The notes below the pieces were generated by a model. The model was not told the DNA's origin. It ran no database searches and saw nothing but the letters and a program-made list of their open reading frames with translations. Shown in pieces: positions 1-10,826 of a DNA stretch of 64,000 nucleotides; position 1 is the first letter of the stretch; each line of letters starts with the position of its first letter. Source of the DNA: Rhinopithecus roxellana (taxonomy: Eukaryota; Chordata; Mammalia; Primates; Cercopithecidae); NCBI RefSeq assembly GCF_007565055.1, contig NC_044553.1:46241420-46305419 (forward strand), read 5' to 3'. The position numbers were made by a program, and so were the translations under genes.

Positions 1-75
1 GGCTGTCCTATATTTTTCTTCTGTATGTCATTTTATTTATCCTCTTCCTGCTTTAAAGGTTTGTTCATTGTTTTT

Positions 76-372
76 GGCCAGGTGCAGTGGCTCATGCCTG
101 TAACCCTAGCACTTTGGGAGGCCAAGGCGGGTGGATCCCTTGAGACCGGGAGTTCGAGACCAGCCTGGCCAACATGGTGAAATCCCGTCGCTACTAAAAA
201 TACAAAAGTTAGCTAGGATGGTGGCATGCGCCTGTAGTCCCACCTACTTGGGAGGCTGAGGCAGAAGAATCTCTTGAACCTGGGAGGTGGAAGTTTCAGT
301 GAGCTGAGATTGTACCACTGCACTCCTCGACAGAGTGAGACTCCATCTCAAAAAAAAAAAAAAAAAAAAAAA
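76..372 (+). mobile_element. AluS
   Basis: Full-length dimeric Alu with GGCC head and terminal poly(A). The direct repeat TTTGTTCATTG occurs just before the head (about 60-70) and after the tail (about 375-386), so insertion by target-primed reverse transcription is visible. Confidence 0.93.
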
Positions 373-640
373 GGATTTGTTCATTGGTTTTTAGCAATTT
401 CATTATTATGTGCCTTTGTGTGTTTTTCATCATGTATCATTTGCTGAGGGTTCATTGAACTTGTTGGACCTATGAGTTTATATTTTTCATCAAATTTGAA
501 AAATTTCTGGACCATTACTTCTGTTTCCTCCTCCTCGTATCTCTATCTGGGACTCCAGTTGTATGTATGCTAGGCTGTGTGATATTTTCTCACTGCTCAT
601 TGATAGACTGTCCTTTTTGTGTTTGTTTGCTTTTTGTGTT

Positions 641-932
641 TTGTTTTTTGAGATGGAGTCTCGCCCTGTCACCCAGGCTGGAGTGCAAGGGCGCAATATT
701 GGCTCACTGCAACCTCTCTGCCTCCCGGGTTCAAACTATTCTCCTGCCTCAGCCTCCTGAGTAGCTGGGATTACAGGCATGCGCCACCACGCCTGGCTAA
801 TTTTTTGTATCTTTAGTAGAGATGGGGTTTCACCATGTTGGCCAGGCTGGTCTCGAACTCCTGACATCGTGATCTGCCTACCTCGGCCTCCCAAAGTGCT
901 GGGATTATAGGTGGGAGCCATTGCGCCCGGCC
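641..932 (-). mobile_element. AluS, antisense
   Basis: Poly(T) followed by GAGATGGAGTCTCGC and ending in the reverse complement of the Alu head. The second arm reads as AluS (TCGAACTCCTGAC). Confidence 0.92.
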
Positions 933-1119
933 TTGTTTTTGTTTTTAATTCTTTTTTCTCTGTGCTTATTTTGGATAGTTGTGGCTGTTTTGTCTTCAAG
1001 TTTACTAATCTTTTATTTGGTAGTGTCTAAACTGCTGGTAATCCCATGTAGGATATTTTATATTTCAGGTATTATGTTTTTTATCTACAGAAATTTGCAT
1101 GGGTATTTTAACCTTTTAT

Positions 1120-1413
1120 TCTATTTTATTTTGAGACAGGATCTCATTTTGTTGCCCAGGTTGGAGTACAGTGGCATGATCACAGCTTACTGCAGACTTG
1201 ACCTCCTGGGCTCAATCAGTCCTCCTGTGTCAGCCTCCTGAGTAGCTGGGACTATAGACATGCACCACCATGCCTGGCCAATTTTTGTGTTTTTCTGTAG
1301 AGACGGTCCTGCCATGTTGCCCAGGCTGGTCTTGAACTCCTGGGCTCAAGCAATCTGCCCACCTAGGCCTCCCAAAATGCTGGGATTACAAGCATGAGCC
1401 ACCATGTCCTGCC
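1120..1413 (-). mobile_element. AluJ-like, antisense
   Basis: Diverged Alu with the J-type phrase TTGAACTCCTGGGCTCAAG and a TTTTATTTT tail. It lies inside the antisense L1M. Confidence 0.88.
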
Positions 1414-1717
1414 CTTTCATTTTGTTATTTATGATGCTCATGATTTTCTCTATATTCTTGATCAAAAGGAGTACATTTATATGGTTTTAATGTTCTCAAC
1501 AAATTCCAACATCTGTGTTATTTCTGGCTGTTTCTCTTGATTAATTTTCCTTCTGCTGGATTGTGGGTTTTATTTTCCTACTTCTTTGCATGCATGGTAA
1601 TCTTGTTTGGACCCCAGGCATTGTGAATTTTACATGCTTGGGTGCTGGATTATTTTTACTGCTTTGTTTGGACTTTATTCTGAGACCTCATTAAGGTACT
1701 TGGAATAAGGGTCATCT

Positions 1718-2018
1718 TTTTTTTTTTTTTTTTTTTTGAGACGGAGTCTTGCTCTCTTGCCCAGGCTGGAGTGCAGTGGTGCAACCTTGGCTCACTGCAA
1801 GTGCCGCCTCCCGGGTTCACGCCATTCTCCTGCCTCAGCCTCCTGAGTAGCTGGGACTACAGGCGCCTGCCACCACGCCCGGCTAATTTTTTGTATTTTT
1901 AGTAGAGACAGGGTTTCACTGTGTTAGCCAGGATGGTCTCGATCTCCTGACCTCGTGATCCACCCGTCTCGACCTCCCAGAGTGCTGAGATTACAGGTGT
2001 GTGCCACTGCGCCTGGCC
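1718..2018 (-). mobile_element. AluY, antisense
   Basis: Y-type diagnostic phrases (GTTAGCCAGGATGG, GATCTCCTGACCTCGTGATCC). Short direct repeats GGGTCATC before the poly(T) and GGGTTATC after the head mark the target site. Confidence 0.92.
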
Positions 2019-2680
2019 AGGGTTATCCTTTGAAGTCTTGCTTTTACGCTTTGTGCAGCTGGGTCCAGACAACCTTTATTTTGGACCTAATTTTGCCTCA
2101 CTGCTGAGGCAGTACCTTTTTGACAACCTCACTCCATGCCCCCACATTTGGAGGTCTTTCCTCCCTAGCTGATAGAGAAAAATTATTTACAGCATTGTCT
2201 GAGCTCTGGAGATGTTTTGCCTACTCTTCCCTGATGGTCCTTTCCCCTCCTCAGTAGTATACTCATACGTATGTGTAGATCAGTCCCCAGTCAAATCCTG
2301 AAGCAGCCCCTCTCCAGTTCTTGTGAGCTTCCCCTCTTTCTCTGTGCATCTTCCTCTTTCCTGACTGTTTGGCTTACAAATTCTAGCTGCCTGGGCATCT
2401 CTGAATCTTTGTTTTATCAACTCATTAAATCTTTGAGGTCCATTTGGATTCTCCTTCTCTATGATGCAGTCCAGAAGCTCCCTCTGGGCAGTCGAAGGGC
2501 TCCTCTTGTTTGTATCCCTTCTCTCAGGATCACCGATTTGTCCTGTTGTCCTGTCTATTGTCCATTTTCTGAAAACTGTTTCAAAATATTTTGTCTGATT
2601 TTCTAATTGTTTAAGGTAAAACAACAATTCCCTATTATTCCATCATGGCAGAAAGCAGAAAAATTGAGACCTGGGTTTTT

Positions 2681-2986
2681 TTTTTATTTTAATTTTTTTT
2701 TTTTTGAGACAGAGTCTCCCTCTGTCACCCAGGCTGGAGTGCAGTGGTATGATCTCAGCTCACTGCAACCTCCACCCTCTGGGTTCAAGCAATTCTCCTG
2801 CCTCAACCTCCCGAGTAGCTGGGATTACAGGTGCCTGCCATCATGCCTGGCTAATTTTTGTATTTTTGGTAGAGATGGGGTTTCACCATGTTGGCTAGGC
2901 TGGTCTCGAACTCCTGAACCCAGGTGATCTGCCCGCCTTGGCCTCCCAAAGTGCTGGGATTACAGGCGTGAGTCACTGTGCCCGGC
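2681..2986 (-). mobile_element. AluS, antisense
   Basis: Full-length Alu flanked by a perfect 16-bp target-site duplication TGAGACCTGGGTTTTT (2665-2680 and 2987-3002). Confidence 0.94.
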
Positions 2987-3693
2987 TGAGACCTGGGTTT
3001 TTAAAATACTAATTTTGACTTTGCGAAAATTACTTATCCTCTCTGTCTTTCCATAAATCTGGATGACAACAGATGAAAAGTATTCAATGTCACTAGGTAT
3101 CAGGGAAATACAAACCTAAAACTTTGGAAATAACATTTATCTTAAAGATGAAGAAATTGAATGAAATAATATATGTAGAATCGTTGACATATAGATGTAA
3201 ATCCAATTCTATACATCCTAGGTTTGGGATTCCTATTAGACATTCAAGTGGAGACGTAAAATAGGCAGTTGAGCATATATATCTGGTGCTCAGAAGAACA
3301 ATCTGGGCAAAGAAATAAAGGAGAGACTAAGACTAAACCTTGAGGGCAGGACATCCAAAGTTAAATTATAGTGGGGAGATCATTTGTACCTACCTTCCCA
3401 TTGAAGGTATTAAAATTTATAGACTACCTGTAAATATGTCTTTTAAGAATCATAAAACAGCTCATCATTTAGTGAGGAATTACGAGACAAGATATGGGAT
3501 GTGGGGAACATGTTTGTCCTAGGAATATGACACTCTGAGGAGGCCAATGAGAAACTAAACTGTAGTTTTAGAAGCCGTGCTGGACCGAAGGAATGAGGGT
3601 AGATCTATGCTTCCCACCAGGGATGGTGACCCACTCCCATCTTTGGGCAGGGCCAGGAATGTGTGTCCTCTCAGAGAAAGAATATGGATTATG
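2987..3693. other. Intergenic/intronic sequence with weak L1 and L2-like relics
   Basis: About 700 bases between Alus. The piece near 3080-3120 resembles an L1 3' segment, and 3230-3310 resembles the ancient L2-like phrase around AAATAGGCAGTTGAG. I see no gene; the short open frame at 3340-3522 has no recognisable domain. Confidence 0.35.
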
Positions 3694-4025
3694 AGCCAGG
3701 TGCGGTGGTTCATGCCTTAATCTCAGCACTTTGGGAGGCTGAGGCAGGTGGATTATTTGAGGTCAGGAGTTCGAGACCAGCCTGGCCAACATGGTGAAAC
3801 CCTGTCTTTACTAAAAATACAAAAAAATTAGACAGGTGTGGCAGCACACACCTGTTAGTCCCAGCTACTCGGGAGGCTGAGGCAGGAAGATGGCTTGAAC
3901 CCGGGAGGTGGAGGTTGCAGTGAGCCGAGATAGCACCACTGCACTCTAGCCTGGGCAACAGAGCGAGACTCTGTCTCAAAAAAAAAAAAAAAAAAAAAAA
4001 AAAACAAACAACAACAACAACAACA
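3694..4025 (+). mobile_element. AluS
   Basis: Full-length Alu ending in a long A run followed by an (AAC)n tail. The ten-base core GTGGTTCATG is slightly mutated, as expected for an older S copy. Confidence 0.92.
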
Positions 4026-4442
4026 ATATACATTATGGCCTTCCTTCACATCATGTGGTAATGCAGAAAACCATACACCTTGGTCCTGCACTGCTGACCA
4101 CCTTGAGCACCTGGCAGATTCAGATACAAACCAAGATGCTTTGTGGAGGAAGTTAACATCATAACAAATCTCAGATAATTTCTATAAATAATATTTTAAG
4201 CACAGTTTCCTGAACACAGTGAAAGATAAAGAGGAACACAAAGACACAAGAAGCTGTGAGTCAGAACAGCAGGAAGAACAACAGAAAAAGAACCACAGGG
4301 ACTCCAGAAAATTATAGACATGGGCTATAAAACAACTGTGATTACTGTGTTCAAAGGACAAAATCAAGATAGAAAATTTCAGCAGGGAAACTGAACTATA
4401 AAAAACTGACATAACAGATTTGGGTAAAAAAATTCCAGAAGC

Positions 4443-4750
4443 GGCCGGGCGCGGTGGCTCAAGCCTGTAATCCCAGCACTTTGGGAGGCCGAGACGGGTG
4501 GATCACGAGATCAGGAGATCAAGACCATCCTGGCTAACACGGTGAAACCCCGTCTCTACTAAAAATACAAAAAAAAAAAAAACAAAAAACAAAAAAACAA
4601 AACTAGCCGGGCGAGGTGGCGGGCGCCTGTAGTACCAGCTACTCCGGAGGCTGAGGCAGGAGAATGGCGTAAACCCGGGAGGCGGAGCTTGCAGTGAGCT
4701 GAGATCCGGCCACTGCACTCTAGCCCGGGCAACAGAGCAACACTCCATCT

Positions 4751-4790
<40 letters not shown>
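4443..4790 (+). mobile_element. AluY, cercopithecid-type
   Basis: Very close to an Old World monkey AluY: CTCAAGCCTG, GGCCGAGACGGG, CTAGCCGGGCGAGGTGG and GAGATCCGGCCACTGC are all present. Long poly(A). The target-site duplication AATTCCAGAAGC occurs on both sides. Confidence 0.95.
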
Positions 4791-4792
<2 letters not shown>

Positions 4793-4926
4793 CCAGAAGC
4801 AAAAGAATATGAGACCAAATTTTTAAAAATTGGATTAGTAGATTAGTTATAACTGAAGAGAGAATTAGGTGACTGGAATAAAGCTCAGAAGAAGCTATCC
4901 AGAATGAAGCAAGGAATAGTTAAACA

Positions 4927-5253
4927 GGCCGGGCGCGGAGGCTCAAGCCTGTAATCCCAACACTTTGGGAGGCCGAGACGGGCGGATCACGAGGTCAGGA
5001 AATCGAGACCATCCTGGCTAACACGGTGAAACCCCGTCTCTACTAAAAAAATACAAAAAAACTAGCCGGGTGAGGTGGCGGGCGCCTGTAGTCCCAGCTA
5101 TTCCCGAGGCTGAGGCAGGAGAATAGCGTGAACCCGGGAGGTGGAGCTTGCAGTGAGCTGAGATCCGGCCACTGCACTCCAGCCTGGGCGACAGAGCGAG
5201 ACTCTGTCTCAAAAAAAACAAAAACAAAAAAAACAAAAAACAAACAAACAAAA
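4927..5253 (+). mobile_element. AluY, cercopithecid-type
   Basis: Same monkey-lineage variant as the neighbour 140 bases upstream. Perfect 16-bp duplication AAGGAATAGTTAAACA on both flanks. The A-rich tail is broken up by C (AAACAAAC). Confidence 0.95.
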
Positions 5254-5705
5254 AAGGAATAGTTAAACAATACAGTATAAAGGGTAAAAGTATACTAAAT
5301 ACAGTGAGAAGATCTAACATATGCAATTGAAGTTTCAGAAGAAAAAGAGAAAGAATGGATTATAGGTAATATTTTAGATATAATGGTTGATAGTCCACTG
5401 TCAAAAAGCCCTACAAAGCCCAAGCAGAATAAATAAAAATATTAATAAATGCTCAACTGGACACATCAAAATGAAACTTTAATAATCAAGACAAAATGAA
5501 AAGTCTTAAAGTAGCCAGAAAAAAAGACATCAATTTAGAAGCTACGCAAGGGCTTCAGAAGACAGTGAAATGATATCTTCAAGGTGCAGTGAGGAAATAA
5601 CTATCACTCTAGAAATACTTCATTAATGAAGGTGAATTCATACATTTCCAAGAAAAACAAAAGAGAGATATTGTCAATAGCAGATAAGCACTTAAGGATA
5701 TTCTA

Positions 5706-6000
5706 GGCCAGGTGTGGTGGCTCACGCCTGTAATCCCAGCACTTTGGGAGGCCAAGACAGGTGGATCACCTGGGGTCAGGAGTTTGAGAGCAGCTTGACC
5801 AACATGGAGAAACCTCGTCTCTACTGAAAATACAAAATTAGCAGGCATGGTGGCACAAGTCTGTAATCCCAGCTACCCGGGAGGCCGAGGCAGGAGAATC
5901 GCTTGAACCCAGGAGGCAGATGTTGCAGTGAGCCGAGATCATGGCATAGAACTTCAGCTTGGGCAACAAGAGCGAAACTCCGTCTCAAAAAAAACAAAAA
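5706..6000 (+). mobile_element. AluS
   Basis: Full-length AluS inserted in the HAL1-like remnant. The target-site duplication is GGATATTCTA at 5696-5705 on the left and again at 6054-6063 on the right. An A-rich/TG/AT tail and a palindrome arm (6027-6049) lie between head element and right duplication. Confidence 0.92.
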
Positions 6001-6026
6001 ACGTGTGTGTATACATATATATATAA
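6001..6026 (+). repeat. TG/TA simple repeat in Alu tail
   Basis: GTGTGTGT followed by alternating AT lies between the AluS poly(A) and the palindrome, a typical microsatellite grown from an Alu tail. Confidence 0.75.
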
Positions 6027-6072
6027 AATAATCTATAGAATATCCATATATATGGATATTCTATAGATTATT
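6027..6072. repeat. 46-bp perfect palindrome, no spacer
   Basis: Two 23-base arms are exact reverse complements: 6027-6049 reads from AATAATCTATAG and 6050-6072 ends CTATAGATTATT, with the centre at CATATATATG. The right arm is host DNA containing the Alu target-site duplication; the left arm is an inverted copy added to the end of the Alu tail. It would form a perfect cruciform or hairpin. Confidence 0.95.
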
Positions 6073-6307
6073 CCTCATGCAAAAGGAAAATAATCTTCCA
6101 TGAAAGATCAGAGATGCAGAAATTGATGAAGACCAAAGAAAATGATAATTATGAGGATAAATCTAAATCATACTGACTGCAAAAACGGGGTGTGAAAAAC
6201 AATAACAATGTCTTGTGGGGTTAAAAATGTTACAGAATTTCAGTAAATGGCCAAAATATCACAAATGGTATGTGTGTGTGTGGATGGAGTGTATATAGTA
6301 GATACTG

Positions 6308-6597
6308 TTTTTTTGTTTTTGTTTTTGAGACGGTAGTCTTACTCTGGAGTGCAGTGGCACAATCATTGCTCACTGTAACCTCCACATCCCAGGCTGAAGT
6401 GCTCCTCCCACCTCAGCCTCCCAAGTAGCTGGGACTACAGGTACGCACGACCATGCTCAGCTAATTTTAAAATTATTTGTAGAGACAGGATTTCACCATG
6501 TTGCCCAGGCTGATCTTGAACTCCTAGGCTCAAGTGATCCACTTGCCTTGGCCTCCCAAAGTGCTGGGATTACAGGCATGAGCCACCGTGCCCAGCT
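6308..6597 (-). mobile_element. AluJ-like, antisense
   Basis: Diverged Alu with (TTTTTG)n tail, a small deletion in the left arm (ACTCTGGAGTGCAG) and the J-type phrase TTGAACTCCTAGGCTCAAG. Confidence 0.88.
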
Positions 6598-6764
6598 GGT
6601 AAATATTTTTAAGCCATTTATGGATTCTTGATCAAGAGGATATTAAAGGTAACAATACTAGATTTTAATAGGTAAGGATGAATGTGATAATTGCTAAGGC
6701 AATCATTAAAAGAAGAAAACAGAATATAACTGCAGTGAGATGCAGTTATATTTAACCACATATA

Positions 6765-7065
6765 ATTAAACAGACAGACAATAATAAGTGTTGACAAGGA
6801 TATGGAGAAATTGGAATCCTCATATAATGCTGATGGGAATGTAAAATGGTGCAGCCACTGTGGATCAGAGTTTGGTAGTTCCTCAAAAAGATAGTCATAG
6901 AATTATCATTTGATCCAGCAGTTGCACTCCTAGGTGTATACCCTTAAGAAATGAAAACAGGGACTCAAACAGATAACTGTACATGAATGCTCATAGCAGC
7001 ATTATTTATGATCATTAAAATATGGAAGCTTGAGTGTCCATCAATGGGTGAATGAATACATGATT
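6765..7065 (+). mobile_element. L1M fragment (ORF2 3' portion)
   Basis: Sense-strand L1 sequence: GATATGGAGAAATTGGAA, GGGAATGTAAAATGGTGCAG, CCAGCAGTTGCACTCCTAGG and ending at GTCCATCAATGGGTGAATG. It is diverged and non-coding. Confidence 0.82.
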
Positions 7066-7613
7066 TTAGAATTTTAGAATTCCTTTTCAGTTTTGGGAAA
7101 TTTTTATTTCTTTTATAATTTCTTTTTTCCATTTTCTTTGTTCTCCCTTTGAAGAAATTTTATTAGACTTTTTTTTCTTTTAAACGAGATGGGGCTCTCT
7201 CTGTGTTGCCCAGGCTGGCCTCAAACTCCTGGGCTCAAGGAATCCTCCTTGATTATAGGTGTGTGCCACCGTACCTTGCTTCTATTAGATATTTTACTTC
7301 CAGGGTTGGTCTTCTATTTCTCTTATATTTTCCTTCATCTTTACTTTTCTTTTTGTCTTACATGCTGGAATGTTTTCTTTTATCTTTCAACTCTTCTATT
7401 GAATTTTAACCCTTCTACTGAATTTTAATTTCAGGAATCATATTTTAATTTCTAAAGATTCTTTCTTCCTTTTTAAAAAATAACATCCTTTTCCTATTGT
7501 AAGAATGCAGTATAATTTTTAATTTCTGAGGATATTAGCAAGCTTAAAATATTTTCCCTCTTATGTTTGTTGAATTATCTCCATTCTCTATTGTCATTTA
7601 AAAAATGTTTATC
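7066..7613. other. T-rich sequence, possible L1M relic, with a short Alu monomer
   Basis: Low-complexity T/C-rich DNA. A local imperfect duplication of about 20 bases, CTTCTATTGAATTTTAA / CTTCTACTGAATTTTAA, sits near 7393-7431. Weak resemblance to an old L1 5' region around 7525-7540 (CTGAGGATATTA). No gene seen. Confidence 0.4.
7170..7275 (-). mobile_element. Alu-derived short fragment, antisense
   Basis: Roughly 100 bases with GAGATGGGGCTCTC, TTGCCCAGGCTGG, CTCAAACTCCTGGGCTCAAG and GTGTGCCACC: an old, internally deleted Alu right arm (FRAM-like). Confidence 0.7.
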
Positions 7614-7970
7614 GGCTGGGCACAGTGGCTCATGCCTGTAATCCCAGCACTTTGGGAGGCCGAGGCAGACGAATTACCTGAAGTCAGGAGTTCAAGACCA
7701 GCCTGGCCAACATGGTGAAACCCTGTCTCTACTAAAAATACAAAAATTAGCCAGACGTGGTGGTGTGCACATGTAGTCCCAGGTACTCAGGAGGCTGAGG
7801 CAGGAAGATCACTTGAACCTGGGAAGCGGAAGCTGCAATGGGCTAAGATTGCACCACTGCACTCCAACCTGGCAACAGAGTGAGACTCCGTGCCAACAGA
7901 GTAAGACTCCATGCCAACAGCGTGAGACTCAGTCTCAAAAAACAAAAAACAACAAAAACAATAAAAAAAA
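7614..7970 (+). mobile_element. AluS with triplicated 3' end
   Basis: Full-length Alu with target-site duplication AAAATGTTTATC at both ends. Near the 3' end a 21-base unit (CAACAGAGTGAGACTCCGTGC and variants) occurs three times at about 7872-7938, lengthening the element. Confidence 0.93.
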
Positions 7971-8027
7971 ATGTTTATCTTGGACTTTCATGTTATAGGT
8001 TTTCTGCAAATATCTGGCATTTCTGGA

Positions 8028-8319
8028 TTGATTTGTTTGTGTTTGAGACAGGGTCTCACTGTGCTGCCCAGGCTGGAATGCAGTGGCATGATCTCACCTC
8101 ACCGAACCTCCATCTCCCAGGCTTAAGCAATCCAGAGCCTCAGTCTCCTGAGTAGTTGGGAACACAGACACGCACCACCACACCCAACTAACTTTTTGTA
8201 TTTTTGGTAGAGGTGGGGTTTCATCCTGTTGATCAGGCTGGTCTCGAATTCCTGAGCAATTTGCCCACCTCATCCTCCCAAAGTGCTAGTGTTACAGACG
8301 TGAGCCACAGCACCCGGCC
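8028..8319 (-). mobile_element. Alu (S/J), antisense
   Basis: Diverged full-length Alu ending CACCCGGCC. Direct repeats TGGCATTTCT (left) and TGACATTTCT (right) suggest its target-site duplication. Confidence 0.88.
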
Positions 8320-8338
8320 TGACATTTCTTAATTTAAT

Positions 8339-8476
8339 TTTTTTTTTTTTTTTTTTGTAGAGATGGGGTCTCACTATGTTGCCCAAGCGAGTCTTAAATT
8401 CCTGGGCTCTAGCAATTCTCCCACCTCGGCCTCACAAAGTGTTGGGATTACAGGCATGAGCCACCTTGCTCAGACC
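8339..8476 (-). mobile_element. Alu right-arm monomer, antisense
   Basis: Poly(T) followed directly by GTAGAGATGGGGTCTCAC and ending at a head-like GCCACCTTGCTC: half an Alu, with left-arm sequence missing. The host word TGGCATTTCTT recurs to its right. Confidence 0.8.
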
Positions 8477-8543
8477 TGTCTGGCATTTCTTGGTTGTCAA
8501 TAAATATATTTTTAAATGTAGTGCATTAATGAAAACTAAATGT

Positions 8544-8834
8544 GGCTGGGCGCGGTAGCTTACACCTGTAATCCCAACACTTTAGGAGGCCGAGGTGGGC
8601 GGATCACTTGAGGCCAGGAGTTCAAGACCAGCCTTGGCATCATAGCGAAACCCCATCTCTACTAAAAATACAAAAATTAGCTGGGCATGGTGGCGCACAC
8701 CTGTAATCCCTGCTACTCGGAAGGCTGAGGCAGGAGAGTTGCTTGAACTCGGGAGGTGGAGGTTACAGTGAGCCGAGATGGTGCCACTGCACTCCAGCCT
8801 GGGCAACAGAGGAAGACCTTGTCTCAAAAAAAAA
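8544..8834 (+). mobile_element. Alu (S/J)
   Basis: Full-length Alu with GGCTGGGCGCGG head and the J/S phrase GAGTTCAAGACCAGCC. An A-rich tail grades into (ACCAAA)n. Confidence 0.9.
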
Positions 8835-9156
8835 ACCAGAACCAAAACCAAGAAAACCCTAAGTGTGATGTCTGGGTGGAAGGGTGCTGCCTACCGCCAG
8901 GCATGTGTGGGCAGGTGGGGCCTATACATCTTAGAATGTGAAGTATTTATCGCTGCTTGTCTCACCAGCTGTTCTGGTTCTTCTCAACTATTTCAATCTG
9001 TTTCTTTACAGAACTCCCTGCTCCTGTTTTTAGCCTAGGACTTAAAGGCCTAGATGCCACATTTTCTTTACGTGGTGAGAGAGAGGTGAAAGGTTTCACT
9101 GCACTGTGCCCAGACTTACGATTTATCCCTTCCGGTTTCATTTCTACGTTTTACTC
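8835..9156. other. Unique sequence, nothing recognised
   Basis: About 320 bases of mixed composition between two Alus, with one CpG-containing stretch near 9070-9125. I find no repeat family and no gene. Confidence 0.4.
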
Positions 9157-9467
9157 TTTTTTTTTTTTTTTTTTTTTTTTTTTATGAGACGGAGTCTGGC
9201 TCTGTCGCCCAGGCTGGAGTGCGGTGGCCAGATCTCAGCTCACTGCAAGCTCCGCCTCCCAGGTTTACGCCATTCTCCTGCCTCCGCCTCCCAAGTAGCT
9301 GGGACTACAAGCGCCCGCCTCGTCGCCCGGCTAGTTTTTTGCATTCTTTAGTAGAGACGGGGTTTCACCGTATTAGCCAGGATGGTCTCGATCTCCTGAC
9401 CTTGTGATCCGCCCGTCTCGGCCTCCCAAAGTGCTGGGATTACAGGGTTGAGCCACCGCGCCCGGCC
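9157..9467 (-). mobile_element. AluY, cercopithecid-type, antisense
   Basis: Monkey-lineage AluY (GCTCACTGCAAGCTCCGCC, CGCCCGGCTAGTTTTTTG). Flanked by a perfect 20-bp duplication starting CATTTCTACGTTTTACTC at about 9139 and 9468. Confidence 0.95.
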
Positions 9468-9593
9468 CATTTCTACGTTTTACTCTTAACCTCGCTTGCC
9501 TTTGGCTTGAGTCCGTAGCCTGTCTTGTATTCTGCAAAGCACAGCAGCTCGCTTGTTGGTGCAGCCTTCTTTGACAGTAGTTAACGGTGTCGC

Positions 9594-9889
9594 TTTTTTT
9601 TTTTTTCGAGATGGAGTCTCGCTCTTGTTGCCCAGGCTGGAGTGCAATGGCTTCATTTTGGCTCACTGCAGCCTCCGCCTGCTGGGTTCAAGCGATTCTC
9701 CTGGCTCAGTCCCCTGAGTAACTGGGACTATAAGCGTGCACCACTACGCCTGGCTAATTTTGTATTTTTAGTAGAGACGGAATTTCATCATGTTGGTCAG
9801 GCTGGTCTTGAACTTCACACCTCAGGTGATTCGCCGGCCTTGGCCTCCCAAAGTGCTGGGATTACAGGCGTGAGCCAACCTGCCCGGTC
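9594..9889 (-). mobile_element. AluS, antisense
   Basis: Full-length AluS. The target-site duplication is approximately GGTGTCGCTTTT on the left and GGTGTAGCCTTTT on the right. Confidence 0.92.
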
Positions 9890-10671
9890 TGGTGTAGCCT
9901 TTTTACTTTGCTATAACAATCGCTAGTCCTCTGATTTTTATCTTCTAGATATTAGGTGGAATAACTTGCTTGCTAATGACCTTCTCCCATTTTCTTGTTT
10001 GTGTTTTGTACGTTTTTAATTCCTTTCTCATTTGTCAGTGTGATGTTGGGATGATAAACACCTGTGGCCAGTCTAGTCCATTATCTCTGACTGAAAAAGA
10101 AAATTTAATTACATAAAATAATATTTGCTGTATGAAGATTATCTTAAATGTACACCTTTGAGAAATAAATGCTAGAGCTTTACAGGTTTTGCAAAATGTA
10201 CTTAATGTTGAGATGTTTAAGCAATTTTGATTCAGTAGGTGGCACTCTTTACTAGTTTAACTCAATTCTAAATTAGTGAACAGTTTGAAATAGATTTTTC
10301 TTATCTGTATAATTTAAATAGATTGGGTTTCAGAGTTTTGTGATTGTCAACCTTAATCACTTGATATTTTCAGAATTTAAAACTACTTAAGCAAATTTTA
10401 AAATTAAGATATTAAACTAAAATCTCTAATCTTTACAAATTTGTTGCATAATAGTGACTTATGTTCTGTCAAAAGTCAGAAATAATTACAATCTTACCAG
10501 AAGCCCTGACTACTAAAGGTGTTTGGATTCCAGTTGTCAAATAACTTTTGAAAATTTGCTTTTAGCCCATGGGCACTTTCATTTTATTCTCTTTCTTCTT
10601 CTTCTATATCTTTATGTCTGAATAGTCCCCCAATATATCAGTGTTTTTAATGTGCTGTATAATATTTTCTT
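9890..10671. other. AT-rich unique sequence, nothing recognised
   Basis: About 780 bases of AT-rich DNA without recognisable repeat, open frame or splice-flanked exon. Confidence 0.4.
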
Positions 10672-10805
10672 TTCTTTCTTTTTTTTGAAACACGGTCTCA
10701 CTGTGTTGCTCTGGCTGGAGTGTAGTGGCTATTCAGTCACGTTCATAGCACATTGCAACCCTGAGTACCTGGGCTACAGTGATCCTCCTGCCTCAGCCTC
10801 CTGAG
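10672..10805 (-). mobile_element. FLAM (free left Alu monomer), antisense
   Basis: About 130 bases with the 7SL-derived monomer phrase GTAGTGGCTATTCA that is lost in dimeric Alus, ending GCCTCAGCCTCCTGAG. This is an ancient fossil Alu monomer. Confidence 0.78.
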
Positions 10806-10826
10806 AACAATGTACTACATAATGTG

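Larger units (their letters stand above)
1..2665 (-). mobile_element. Old L1 (L1M-type) remnant, antisense, split by four Alus
   Basis: The unique-looking stretches at 1-75, 373-640, 933-1120, 1414-1717 and 2019-2665 read as consecutive pieces of an L1M-family element in antisense, judged by recognised phrases such as the TTTGCATGC..GGTAAT and GTGAATTTTAC region near 1585-1635. The four intervening Alus are later insertions. There is no open frame of substance; short open frames at 2271-2627 are chance readings. Subfamily not determined, and the 5' boundary lies outside the window. Confidence 0.6.
4130..6210 (+). mobile_element. HAL1/L1M-like ancient LINE remnant, split by three Alus
   Basis: The A-rich pieces at 4130-4442, 4791-4926, 5254-5705 and 6073-6210 read as sense-strand segments of an ancient L1/HAL1 ORF1-like region. 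Examples are AAAGTAGCCAGAAAAAAAG near 5508 and ATGAAGGTGAATTCATACA near 5627. Stops are frequent and nothing is coding. The family call is by resemblance only; L1M would be the alternative. Confidence 0.5.

Noticed and set aside
2271..2627. Overlapping open frames of more than 110 codons on both strands
   Set aside because: The interval is antisense L1M; overlapping frames on both strands and no family features indicate chance.
3710..4091. Proteins with poly-Phe and LPRLECSGAISAHCNL-type sequence, here and at many other places
   Set aside because: This is the standard conceptual translation of antisense Alu, repeated wherever an Alu occurs; not genes.
10672..10805. 7SL RNA pseudogene
   Set aside because: Although the CAGTGGCTATTCA-type phrase is shared with 7SL, length and the GCCTCAGCCTCC end fit a FLAM monomer better; the 7SL-specific central domain is absent.
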